Part shown: positions 37,918 to 46,198 of the stretch, one piece after another | Position numbering within the stretch: position 1 is the stretch's first letter | How the letters are laid out: every line of letters begins with the position of its first letter | Source of the DNA: CBIHON01 sp966211965 | GTDB lineage: Bacteria > Pseudomonadota > Gammaproteobacteria > Burkholderiales > Burkholderiaceae_D | Length of the DNA: 64,000 nucleotides | NCBI GenBank assembly: GCA_966211965.1 | Contig: CBIHON010000004.1 | Coordinates: 124,001 to 188,000 of the forward strand | Direction: 5' to 3' | Made by a program: the position numbers and the translations under genes | The notes under the pieces: generated by a model | The model's input: only the letters and a program-made list of their open reading frames with translations | What the model was told of the DNA's origin: nothing | The model's database searches: none

Positions 37918-38963
37918 GTGTTTGGAAAGAAGTGCTGGTGTCGCCGCAGACGCCGATCCGCGATGCCATCCAGAAGCTCGATGCAGGCGCGATGCAGATC
38001 ATCCTGGTTGTTGAAGAGAACGAGCAATTGCTGGGAACGGTAACGGACGGCGACGTCCGCCGCGGTATCCTGAAAGGCGTGGCACTGCACGACCAGGTTC
38101 AAAAGATCATGAATCCCGACCCGACGGTCGCACGATTCGATGAGAGCCGCGACAGCATCATGGCCACCATGCAGCGCAAGCAATTGCATCACATTCCCTT
38201 GGTTGACGACCGACGTCGCGTGATGGGCCTCGAAACGCTCGATGACCTGTTGCAGTCGCGCATCCGGCAAAATCGTGTCGTCCTGATGGCCGGTGGTCTC
38301 GGCAGCCGGCTGCGCCCGCTGACCGACGATTGTCCGAAGCCGATGCTCAAGGTCGGCAATAAGCCGCTGCTCGAAACCATCCTCGAAAATTTCATGGAAT
38401 ACGGCTTTCGCCGTTTCTATATCTCGGTCAATTACATGGCCGATGTCGTCAAGGAATATTTTGGCGACGGTTCGCGCTGGGGCGCGGATATCTGTTATCT
38501 GCAGGAAGATCAGAAGCTCGGTACTGCCGGCGCCTTGAGCTTGCTGCCTGAGCGGACGACCGAACCTTTGTTCGTCATGAATGGCGATCTGTTGACCAAG
38601 GTTAATTTCAGCCAGTTGCTTGATTTTCATTCGAGCCATGGGGCTGGCGGCACCATGTGCGTCCGCGAATACGATTTTCAGGTGCCTTACGGCGTCGTCA
38701 AGATTGATGGACATCGAATCGCGGGTATCGATGAAAAGCCGATTCAGCGGTTTTTCGTGAATGCCGGAATTTATGTGCTGGAACCGGATGTCTTGGACCT
38801 GATTCCGGCCAACACCTTCTACGATATGCCTAGCCTGTTCGAAAAAATGATCGGACAGAAAAAGGAAACGGCGGTCTTCCCGATTCGTGAATACTGGCTC
38901 GACATTGGACAGTTGGCCGACTACGACCGGGCCAATGGCGAGTTTATGCAGGTATTTACATGA
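37914..38963 (+). CDS. ptmE: CBS-domain sugar-1-phosphate nucleotidyltransferase (PtmE-like)
   Basis: A 349-residue fusion. Two CBS domains (about 8-120) precede a nucleotidyltransferase (about 122-345) with VVLMAGGLGSRLRPLTDDCPKPML, VMNGDLLTKVNF and YWLDIGQLADYDRA. In Campylobacter, PtmE makes GDP-glucosamine to start a GDP-based legionaminate route, so the gene suggests this cluster also uses GDP-sugars. The start at 37914 is fixed by the ATGA overlap. Confidence 0.9.
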   Translation: MSVWKEVLVSPQTPIRDAIQKLDAGAMQIILVVEENEQLLGTVTDGDVRRGILKGVALHDQVQKIMNPDPTVARFDESRDSIMATMQRKQLHHIPLVDDRRRVMGLETLDDLLQSRIRQNRVVLMAGGLGSRLRPLTDDCPKPMLKVGNKPLLETILENFMEYGFRRFYISVNYMADVVKEYFGDGSRWGADICYLQEDQKLGTAGALSLLPERTTEPLFVMNGDLLTKVNFSQLLDFHSSHGAGGTMCVREYDFQVPYGVVKIDGHRIAGIDEKPIQRFFVNAGIYVLEPDVLDLIPANTFYDMPSLFEKMIGQKKETAVFPIREYWLDIGQLADYDRANGEFMQVFT

Positions 38964-39664
38964 TCGACGGCAAAAGCGTGCTCGCGATTATCCCCGCGCG
39001 GGGCGGATCGAAAGGCGTGCCGCGCAAGAACATCCGCGAAGTCGCCGGCAAGCCTCTGATTGCTTTTACGATTGAAGAAGCAAAAAAATCCAAGTATATT
39101 GACCGGCTGATTCTTTCCTCGGACGACGCGGAAATTATCCGGGTCGCCCAATCCTGGGGCTGCGAGGCACCGTTTGTGCGCCCCGCTGAATTGGCGCAGG
39201 ACGAGACGCCGGGCATCGCCCCGGTGTTGCACGCCATGGAGCAGTTGCCGGAATACGACATCGTGGTGCTGCTGCAAACCACATCGCCCCTTCGAAGCGT
39301 GGCGGATATAGACGGCTGTATCGAGCAGTGCATTACAAACCGGGCCAACGCCTGCGTATCGGTTACGCCGGCCGAGCAAAGTCCTTACTGGATGTACACC
39401 ATGGGCAAGAGCGGTGCAATGCAACCGCTGATTCAGACCGACCAGGTTTTTGCACGGCGGCAGGATTTGCCCCAGGCATATATCTTGAATGGTGCCGTGT
39501 ACGTGGCGCGGTGCGACTGGCTGCGTCAGAGCAAGACTTTCCTGGCAGCGGAAACGCTGGGGTTTGTCATGCCGGCTGAGCGCTCGCTGGATATCGATAC
39601 CGAACTGGATTTACAAATTTTAAATTTGCGTCATACAGATGGAGTGAGAAATGCAATACATTAA
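38960..39664 (+). CDS. legF: CMP-nonulosonate cytidylyltransferase (LegF/PtmB-like)
   Basis: A 234-residue CMP-sugar synthetase of the NeuA/LegF type. It opens with VLAIIPARGGSKGVPRKNIR (CTP loop), followed by LILSSDDAEI and VVLLQTTSPLRSVADIDGCI, and ends with ERSLDIDTELDLQI. It makes the activated donor used by the glycosyltransferase. It overlaps both neighbours (4 and 14 bases). Confidence 0.93.
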   Translation: MIDGKSVLAIIPARGGSKGVPRKNIREVAGKPLIAFTIEEAKKSKYIDRLILSSDDAEIIRVAQSWGCEAPFVRPAELAQDETPGIAPVLHAMEQLPEYDIVVLLQTTSPLRSVADIDGCIEQCITNRANACVSVTPAEQSPYWMYTMGKSGAMQPLIQTDQVFARRQDLPQAYILNGAVYVARCDWLRQSKTFLAAETLGFVMPAERSLDIDTELDLQILNLRHTDGVRNAIH

Positions 39665-41006
39665 AAAGCCGGAAGCAATCGACCTGTCGCGCTTCGATCA
39701 AAAAAATGGCCCGTTGGAAGCCAAATACGGCTTGCCTGATGACGTGAAATTCTGCACCAAATGTGTCATCTCCAATCAGCGCCCCAATTCCGCGGTCGAG
39801 TATGCGCATACCAAGGCCAGCGTCAAGAAGACCATTCACTTTGACGAACACGGCGTTTGCGATGCCTGCCGTCTGGCGGAGCAAAAGCACGACAATACGA
39901 TCGATTGGGCCGAGCGTGAAAAACGCCTGATGGAGTTGTGCGACCGCCATCGCAGCAAGGATGGCTCGTATGACTGCCTGGTCCCGGGTTCCGGCGGCAA
40001 GGACAGTTTTTACGCGGCGCACATGCTCAAGTACAAGTATGGCATGCATCCCCTGACCGTGACCTGGGCACCGCACATCTATACGCCATGGGGCTGGCAG
40101 AATCAGCAGTCCTGGATCCATGCCGGCTTCGACAATTATCTCTGCACGCCGAATGGCCGCGTGCATCGCCTGCTGACTCGTCTTGCGGTCGAGAACCTGT
40201 TCCACCCGTTCCAGGCATTTATGTTCGGCCAAAAATCGCTGGCGCCGAAAATGGCGATTCTGCACAAGATTCCGCTGGTGTTTTACGGCGAGAACGAAGC
40301 CGAATACGGCAACCCGATCCTCGACACCCAAACCGCGAAACGCGACTGGTCCTATTTCACCGCCGAAGATAAATCCAAGGTTTTCCTGGGCGGCACCTCG
40401 GTCGCCGAGCTGAAAGAGAACTACGGCTTGGTCGAATGTGATCTCGATCCCTATCTGCCGGCCAATCCAGCTGATATCGAAGCGCAGAAGATCGAAGTAC
40501 ATTACCTCGGCTATTACCTGAAATGGCATCCGCAAAGCTGCTATTACTATGCGGTGGAAAACGGCGGTTTCCAGGCATCTCCTGAGCGCACGCCGGGCAC
40601 CTACAGCAAGTACAACAGCATCGACGACCGTATCGACGATTTCCATTACTACACGACCTTCACCAAGTTCGGCATCGGCCGCGCCACCTACGACGCCGCA
40701 CAGGAAATCCGTTCGCGCGATATTACACGGGAAGAGGGCGTGGCACTGGTCAAACGCTTCGACGGTGAATTTCCCGAGCGTTTCGCCGAAGAAATTTTCC
40801 GTTACCTCAGCATCAATCCGAAGGAATTTCCGGAAGCCTCGCGTATGTTCGAAAGCCCGGTGATGGATCGTGATTATTTCATGACCCTGGCCGACTCTTT
40901 CCGTTCGCCGCATCTGTGGAAAAAGGAAAACGGGGTATGGAAGCTGCGCCACACGGTATTCGATGATGAGGCGATGGCGCAGCAGCAGGCGCTTACCGGC
41001 AGTTGA
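39651..41006 (+). CDS. N-acetyl sugar amidotransferase (WbpG/PseA/LfnA-type)
   Basis: A 451-residue member of the N-acetyl sugar amidotransferase family. A PP-loop ATP-binding motif is clear (VPGSGGKDSFYAAHML, about residue 112), and two Cys pairs lie before it (KFCTKCVISNQRPN and GVCDACRLA), probably a metal site. It converts an N-acetyl to an N-acetimidoyl (acetamidino) group using ammonia. Its linkage to HisF- and HisH-like genes, which supply that ammonia, is the known arrangement. Here the acceptor should be the legionaminate. Confidence 0.9.
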   Translation: MQYIKKPEAIDLSRFDQKNGPLEAKYGLPDDVKFCTKCVISNQRPNSAVEYAHTKASVKKTIHFDEHGVCDACRLAEQKHDNTIDWAEREKRLMELCDRHRSKDGSYDCLVPGSGGKDSFYAAHMLKYKYGMHPLTVTWAPHIYTPWGWQNQQSWIHAGFDNYLCTPNGRVHRLLTRLAVENLFHPFQAFMFGQKSLAPKMAILHKIPLVFYGENEAEYGNPILDTQTAKRDWSYFTAEDKSKVFLGGTSVAELKENYGLVECDLDPYLPANPADIEAQKIEVHYLGYYLKWHPQSCYYYAVENGGFQASPERTPGTYSKYNSIDDRIDDFHYYTTFTKFGIGRATYDAAQEIRSRDITREEGVALVKRFDGEFPERFAEEIFRYLSINPKEFPEASRMFESPVMDRDYFMTLADSFRSPHLWKKENGVWKLRHTVFDDEAMAQQQALTGS

Positions 41007-41050
41007 TCGTGTCCGAACGTTTCCGATAGCCCGCATGGAACCGGCCTCCT

Positions 41051-41067
41051 CTCCCCTTCAAGGGGAG
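41051..41067. repeat. Short G/C-rich inverted repeat between amidotransferase and hisF-like genes
   Basis: A perfect 8-base inverted repeat around one base (CTCCCCTT-C-AAGGGGAG) in the 168-base gap, followed by a G-rich run and GGGATGGGTTTT. It resembles the common CCCCTTCAAGGGG intergenic elements seen in many proteobacteria. It is the only sizeable break in the operon and could attenuate the hisF/hisH pair. Confidence 0.5.
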
Positions 41068-41174
41068 GGGTAGGGCGGGGATGGGTTTTGTAGGCGGAGA
41101 CCATCCTCCTCTCTCCATGAAAATGGATGAGGGATAAAACCCAATCAGTAAAACTTTTTATCGCAGGCACTCTC

Positions 41175-41936
41175 TTGAACACTCGCTTGATAGCCCGGCT
41201 CGACATCAAAGGGCCGAACCTGATCAAAGGTATCCACCTGGAAGGACTGCGTGTCGTGGGTGACCCGCAGGAATTTGCGCGGCGCTATTACGAAGCAGGC
41301 GCCGACGAGTTGGTCTACATGGATATCGTCGCCAGTCTGTACGGCCGCAACAGCCTCACGGAAATCATCAAGCGTGCCGCGCAGGATATCTTCATTCCGA
41401 TGACGGTAGGCGGAGGCGTGCGCTCGGTGGATGATGCCAAACAACTGCTGCGTGCCGGCGCCGACAAGGTGGCAATCAATACCGCCGCCATCGCTCGCCC
41501 GGAGTTGATTACGGAAATTTCCCGACGCTTCGGTACCCAATGCATGGTGTTGTCCATCGAAGCCAAGAAGCTCGCCGACAATAAATGGGAAGCCTATACC
41601 GATAACGGCCGCGAACGTACCGGCTTGGACGTGGTGGAGTGGGCCAAGAAGGCTTGTGAACTTGGGGCCGGTGAAATCCTGCTGACCTCGGTCGACCAAG
41701 AGGGCACGCGCAAGGGCTTCGACCTTGCTCTTACGCGTGCTGTTGCCGGTGCGGTCCCGATTCCCGTGATTGCCAGCGGCGGTATGGGCACAACCGATCA
41801 TCTGGTGGAAGTGGTCAAGGAGGGCAAGGCTGATGCAGTGGCGATGGCCGACGTGTTGCATTACAAGCGCCTTGACATGAAACAAATACGTGAAGCCGCC
41901 TCTGCGGCGCAGATTGCAGTGAGGCATCCATCATGA
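41175..41936 (+). CDS. HisF-like ammonia-channelling cyclase subunit (sugar amidination)
   Basis: A 253-residue TIM-barrel paralogue of imidazole glycerol phosphate synthase HisF. It starts LNTRLIARLDIKGPNLIKGI and contains VGGGVRSVDDAKQLLRAGA and IPVIASGGMGTTDHLVEVV. Compared with true HisF (usual start VIPCLDV...G), the Cys is replaced (IARLDIK), as in the WbpI-linked paralogues. It should pass ammonia from the HisH-like glutaminase to the amidotransferase. Start: TTG at 41175 gives normal length; ATG at 41127 would add 16 residues. Confidence 0.87.
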   Translation: MNTRLIARLDIKGPNLIKGIHLEGLRVVGDPQEFARRYYEAGADELVYMDIVASLYGRNSLTEIIKRAAQDIFIPMTVGGGVRSVDDAKQLLRAGADKVAINTAAIARPELITEISRRFGTQCMVLSIEAKKLADNKWEAYTDNGRERTGLDVVEWAKKACELGAGEILLTSVDQEGTRKGFDLALTRAVAGAVPIPVIASGGMGTTDHLVEVVKEGKADAVAMADVLHYKRLDMKQIREAASAAQIAVRHPS

Positions 41937-42577
41937 AACCGCACGTAACCGTCATCGACTATGGCATGGGCAACTTGCTCAGCGTGACCCGTGCGCTGGA
42001 GCATTGCGGTGCCGAAGTGACGACCGAAAGCTCACCGCTTTTCATTGCCAAGGCCGAGCGTTTGGTGCTTCCCGGTGTCGGCGCATTCGGCAATGGCATG
42101 GCTGAATTGCAGCAACGCAATCTGGTCGACGCCATCCGCAACTATGCGGCCACCGGCCGGCCTTTGTTGGGGATTTGCCTGGGTATGCAAATGCTGCTGG
42201 ACGGCAGCGATGAGTTCGGCGCCAGCGAGGGCCTTTCCTTAATTCCCGGCTGGGTCAGGAAATTGCCGGAACAAGCAGGCATCAAGCTGCCCCATATCGG
42301 CTGGAGCGGGATCCGTCCGCCTTCAGGGCGCAACTGGGAAGACAGCCTGCTCGATCATGTAAATCCGGGGGAGGAAGTATATTTTGTCCATTCCTTTTAC
42401 GCTGATCCCGCGAATCCGGCTGATCGTCTGGCTGAGACGCCCTATGGGGCATTCCAGTTTTGCTCGGTCGTAAAAAAGGGCAATATCACTGGTTGCCAGT
42501 TCCATCCGGAGAAGAGTGGAGAGGCCGGCCTGGATATAATCAGGAATTTCCTGAGGCAGCCAGCAACAAAATTGTAA
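41933..42577 (+). CDS. HisH-like glutamine amidotransferase (sugar amidination)
   Basis: A 214-residue class I glutaminase. The nucleophilic Cys lies in LLGICLGMQMLLDGSDEF (about residue 82), and the His/Glu of the triad in CQFHPEKSGEAGLDII near the C-terminus. It releases ammonia from glutamine for the HisF-like partner, with which it overlaps by four bases. Absence of other his genes nearby argues against a histidine role. Last gene of the operon; no clear hairpin terminator follows. Confidence 0.9.
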   Translation: MKPHVTVIDYGMGNLLSVTRALEHCGAEVTTESSPLFIAKAERLVLPGVGAFGNGMAELQQRNLVDAIRNYAATGRPLLGICLGMQMLLDGSDEFGASEGLSLIPGWVRKLPEQAGIKLPHIGWSGIRPPSGRNWEDSLLDHVNPGEEVYFVHSFYADPANPADRLAETPYGAFQFCSVVKKGNITGCQFHPEKSGEAGLDIIRNFLRQPATKL

Positions 42578-42710
42578 GAACAATCGGCCTCCGATAGAGG
42601 AATGCAGTTGCTTTGCATGGACAAGGAAGTTTTCGCTGCATGACGCAGCGGAATCCGCCTCGCACTGCTCAACGTAAATGCTTCCCCCATTACACTAGGG
42701 ATAAATCACC

Positions 42711-43934
42711 ATGTCATGTAAAGAGTGGACCAAGTCCATTAAAGGTGTGGACGATGTCGAGCTCGGCATTCCTCGTACCAGTTCGTTGACTTACCATTGT
42801 GCCGCACCGGAATCAGGAGGCGCCGACGGACTGGTATTTGTAATCCCGGATTTTGGTGATGAGGCAAATGGTGAGGAGTTGCGTAATTTCCGAGTTTATT
42901 TAGCCGAACAACGGAATTTGTTTGCTGTAACAGTGGAATATCATTGCTACCAGTCAAGGTTGCCCACAGGAGCGGAATTTGCCTTGACCTCCGATGAGTT
43001 GGCCAAATTGGTAAAGCTCGGCGCGGAGCACGGCCTTCTTAATGCAGGGCCCGCCGAGTTGATGGCTGGTCTTGCGGCCTTGCCCGAGCGCCATGTGATC
43101 GATATGCACATTTCTCCCGCCAATGGAGATTATCAAAACTTTGGGGTCATGCAAGCGCTTGATCATCTCACTGTCTTGGCTGACCTGCTTTCCGCTCAAG
43201 CGGACAGTTTTAATCAGGAAAATATTATTGCCATCGGAGCAAACCATGGCGCATATATTGCCCACCTCATCAGCAAGTTTGCGCCTAATACTCTGCGCGC
43301 GGTCATAGACAATTCATCCTATACCGATCCGGTTCGAGGCTTGCATCGTGTGGCGCCTGCGCTTTTCGGAAACCTGCAGGTGAACTGCATTCTTGTAAAT
43401 AAATGGGTTGCCGACGATGTCACTTCCAAGCGTTACTTTTCACTCGGGCGGCGCTTGATCCGGCACACCTCCTTGCCGTCCGATATTGAAGAAATGGGGC
43501 GATTTTCCCAGCGGCTTTGCCAGTACCGAATGATTCATGCAGTTGACGATGCGGTTGAGCCTATTGAGGAGAAACGCCTGCAGGCGGAGCGGCTGAAGCA
43601 AGCTGGCTTCGATGTTGTTTTAAGAGAAGTGAGTTCCGTTGGCGAAACGATCGAGCAACTTGCCGATGGCGTGAACGCATCTTTGCGTGCCGTGTTTGAC
43701 TACTTCTATCCAACGCTTGCGCCAAGGCCAGGGAAATTGGATGGCGAGTCAGGTAATGAAATAGCTTATTTTTGCGATGAGTATTTTTACTCCTTTTTGC
43801 ATGCAAAAGAGGGATGCTCGATGCGCATAGGATCATTGCGGGCAGCCGAGCCGGTCCCCGTTATGCCAGCTCCCAAGTTTTATGGGCAGTTTAGGTATGG
43901 ACAGCAACGGATCGAATTTCATGGTATTCCGTGA
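42711..43934 (+). CDS. DUF2920 family protein (alpha/beta-hydrolase-like)
   Basis: A 407-residue protein of the DUF2920 family, known mainly from flagellin-glycosylation loci of Campylobacter and relatives. The fold looks like an alpha/beta hydrolase: GLVFVIPDFGDEANG (oxyanion region), IIAIGANHGAYIAHLISKFA (nucleophile elbow) and MIHAVDDAVEPIEEK (acid loop). The elbow reads GANHG, with Asn where the Ser nucleophile is expected. Function is unknown. DNA from here to about 52 kb looks AT-richer than the flanking operons. It starts 133 bases after the nonulosonate operon and precedes the Maf-like gene. Confidence 0.8.
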   Translation: MSCKEWTKSIKGVDDVELGIPRTSSLTYHCAAPESGGADGLVFVIPDFGDEANGEELRNFRVYLAEQRNLFAVTVEYHCYQSRLPTGAEFALTSDELAKLVKLGAEHGLLNAGPAELMAGLAALPERHVIDMHISPANGDYQNFGVMQALDHLTVLADLLSAQADSFNQENIIAIGANHGAYIAHLISKFAPNTLRAVIDNSSYTDPVRGLHRVAPALFGNLQVNCILVNKWVADDVTSKRYFSLGRRLIRHTSLPSDIEEMGRFSQRLCQYRMIHAVDDAVEPIEEKRLQAERLKQAGFDVVLREVSSVGETIEQLADGVNASLRAVFDYFYPTLAPRPGKLDGESGNEIAYFCDEYFYSFLHAKEGCSMRIGSLRAAEPVPVMPAPKFYGQFRYGQQRIEFHGIP

Positions 43935-44023
43935 TCGCGTGATCAAATGCCATTGAGACAGTGGACTATATCTTTTGGCTCTTGCAAGTTTATTGAATCC
44001 AACACAGGAAATATCAAAGCACC

Positions 44024-46042
44024 ATGTTCAAAATTCTTGATGAATTGAAAAATGCCAATCCCAAGCGCAGGGAAAAGCTCGTGATGCGTACTCACGCAAA
44101 TAATATTGAGTACTTCAAAAAAACCAATCCTGAGTTGGGCGAATTTATCAAAGCACGCGGTACCGGACAATTTGGTATCAGCATCACCGATACATCGATC
44201 GAGATTTTCGACCGCCAGACCAAGCAGCTATTTCATCCCCCGGGCGAGTTGTTTTCATATATGTCGGATTTGGGCAGCTTGCATCACACAGCTTGGGTTG
44301 ACAAATTGGTTATACAGCATGTCTGGCGCGGAGAAGCGGAACATGGAAATCGGATCCGCTCCTTTCTTGAAGGCGTCTATTCTGAATTTCCTGCCTTGCT
44401 GAAAGAAAAAATGGATGGCGGGGTAGTGCGATTGCCGCCCATGAAAGACGGGCGGCATTACTCCGGCCCCGTAGTCTTCTTGGGGATATTTACCGGCTTG
44501 CACATCATGAATTACCTGAACCGTACGGCAGTGCGCGACGTATTTCTGATCGAGCCGGACCTTGATCGTTTTGCGCTTTCCTGTTTCTTCTTGGACTATC
44601 AGCACCTGGAAAATAATTTGGGTCGTTTGATGCTTCATGTAGGGCCGAATGCGCCACAGTTCCCAATCGACACATTGATTGGTTTGGCTCCAATTACCGC
44701 TTCCAGTTGGGTACGATTGTTGCCTGCTTACCCCGACGGGCAGTTTGATGATATTGTCAATCGAGTCGGTTTGCGGTGGCGTTCTCTTCTGGAGATATTC
44801 GTGCCCTGTGAGCGCGAGGTGAAGAATCTTGCTAACGGCTTGCAGAATATCCGCGCCAAGCTTCCCTTCCTGCACCGCGCGCCGAAATTGTCGTCTGGTT
44901 CTGTCGTTGCTGTTGTCGCATCGGGACCTTCTCTCAATGACAATATGGCTTGGCTGAAAGAGAATAGGGAGCGGATGATTATCATCGCTTCCATTTCTTG
45001 TGTTCGGGTGCTGAAGGAAAACGGCATTACACCCGATTTTCAGTGCACGCTTGACACCGAAATCGACGGCCCCCTGTTGGAGAAATTGCAGCTCAGCCCG
45101 GATGTGCCTATGGTTGCCTATTACAAGCTCAATCCGGACCTTGCATCGAGCTTCAAGAAGACATTGCTATTGCATGAGGATAACAAGGCCAATGCGGTGC
45201 GCTTCTTGCACTCATTTACCTATACCCATCCCACCACCGGCAATTTGATGACTGCGCTTGCCGCATGGTGCAAACCTTCTCAATTGCTTTTCGTCGGCCT
45301 GGACTTGGGCTACCGTGATCCCAAGCTCAGCCATGTGAAGGGCGGATGGCATGACGACAATGAAGGAGTCGGGCATGACGAGGAAACCGGCAATCGCGAA
45401 CATCTCCATGTTGCGGCCAATTTCCCGGAGTCCGAAGGGGAAATCCTGACCATGTCCTACTATAACAATGCACGCGGCGCAGTGGAGGCGGCAATTGCTC
45501 CGCTGGTGGGTAATTGCCGGATTCTTAATTTGGCGGATGGTGCCCGGATCAAGGGCGCTGAGCCAATGCGCTGCACGGAACTCGAATTGTCCTTGTATCC
45601 GGATAGGGAAAGCGACCTTATCGCATTCGAACAAGGTTTTAGCACAGCCTATGAAGAAATCTTTGAGGCCTATGATACGCCTGGCCGGCAATTGATTGAT
45701 GAGTTGGTCGAAGCGGTGATTGGCAAGCTCGAGTTGAAGGACGGTTTCCGCTGGCCCGAATTTACAAGGGCGCTCGACGATGCCTACGGTAATGCAGTGA
45801 CCCAGTGCGTGAATCGGCACCGCGAATTCCGTATCGAGGTGTATGGGAAATTACTGATGGATATCTTGAGCGAATGGTATCGCACGCTGGTCTTGGCGGA
45901 GACCCCCGAGAACGTCGAGCGTGTCTATAAAAAAGGCTTGATTCAGCTTCGCGAAACCCTTTCTTCCCTGCCGTGGCCAGAGGAGCTGGATGCGATGATG
46001 AAGGATAAATCCAGCACGGAACCGAAGGCTACTATGAATTGA
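44024..46042 (+). CDS. Maf-type (DUF115/MptE-like) nonulosonate glycosyltransferase
   Basis: A 672-residue protein of the motility accessory factor family. In flagellated bacteria Maf proteins attach pseudaminic or legionaminic acid to flagellin from the CMP-sugar. The central DUF115 domain (about 190-460) has VVASGPSLNDNM (about residue 300) and the motif LFVGLDLGYRD, both seen in MAF_flag10-type proteins. N- and C-terminal helical regions flank it. No flagellin or flagellar gene is in the window, and the next gene encodes a secreted Ser/Thr-rich protein. It is soluble; glycosylation would occur before export. Confidence 0.87.
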   Translation: MFKILDELKNANPKRREKLVMRTHANNIEYFKKTNPELGEFIKARGTGQFGISITDTSIEIFDRQTKQLFHPPGELFSYMSDLGSLHHTAWVDKLVIQHVWRGEAEHGNRIRSFLEGVYSEFPALLKEKMDGGVVRLPPMKDGRHYSGPVVFLGIFTGLHIMNYLNRTAVRDVFLIEPDLDRFALSCFFLDYQHLENNLGRLMLHVGPNAPQFPIDTLIGLAPITASSWVRLLPAYPDGQFDDIVNRVGLRWRSLLEIFVPCEREVKNLANGLQNIRAKLPFLHRAPKLSSGSVVAVVASGPSLNDNMAWLKENRERMIIIASISCVRVLKENGITPDFQCTLDTEIDGPLLEKLQLSPDVPMVAYYKLNPDLASSFKKTLLLHEDNKANAVRFLHSFTYTHPTTGNLMTALAAWCKPSQLLFVGLDLGYRDPKLSHVKGGWHDDNEGVGHDEETGNREHLHVAANFPESEGEILTMSYYNNARGAVEAAIAPLVGNCRILNLADGARIKGAEPMRCTELELSLYPDRESDLIAFEQGFSTAYEEIFEAYDTPGRQLIDELVEAVIGKLELKDGFRWPEFTRALDDAYGNAVTQCVNRHREFRIEVYGKLLMDILSEWYRTLVLAETPENVERVYKKGLIQLRETLSSLPWPEELDAMMKDKSSTEPKATMN

Positions 46043-46094
46043 TGTATGTTTTCCGCAACAGGGAACTTTTAAGATAAATTTGACTATGCGACTC

Positions 46095-46124
46095 TTGACA
46101 GAGTTGCCTCATGGCGACTAACCT
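46095..46124 (+). promoter_or_regulatory. Candidate sigma-70 promoter for the secreted Ser/Thr-rich protein gene
   Basis: A consensus -35 hexamer TTGACA (46095-46100) and TAACCT (46119-46124) as -10 are separated by 18 bases. They lie about 75 bases before the start codon, implying a 5' leader of about 65 bases. A promoter here would let the gene be expressed independently of the maf-like gene. The -10 matches consensus at three of six positions only. Confidence 0.45.
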
Positions 46125-46198
46125 AGCAGCGATGTTTCGAAACACATCATTTGATAAAGACCGTTTTAAGTGATATCACAAACCGAATGGAGAATTTA

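Noticed and set aside
39567..41036. 489-codon minus-strand frame
   Set aside because: Antisense to the amidotransferase gene, which has clear PP-loop and Cys motifs.
41175..42577. Histidine biosynthesis (hisF/hisH)
   Set aside because: No other his genes; order after a sugar amidotransferase and divergent active-site start indicate the ammonia-supply paralogues.
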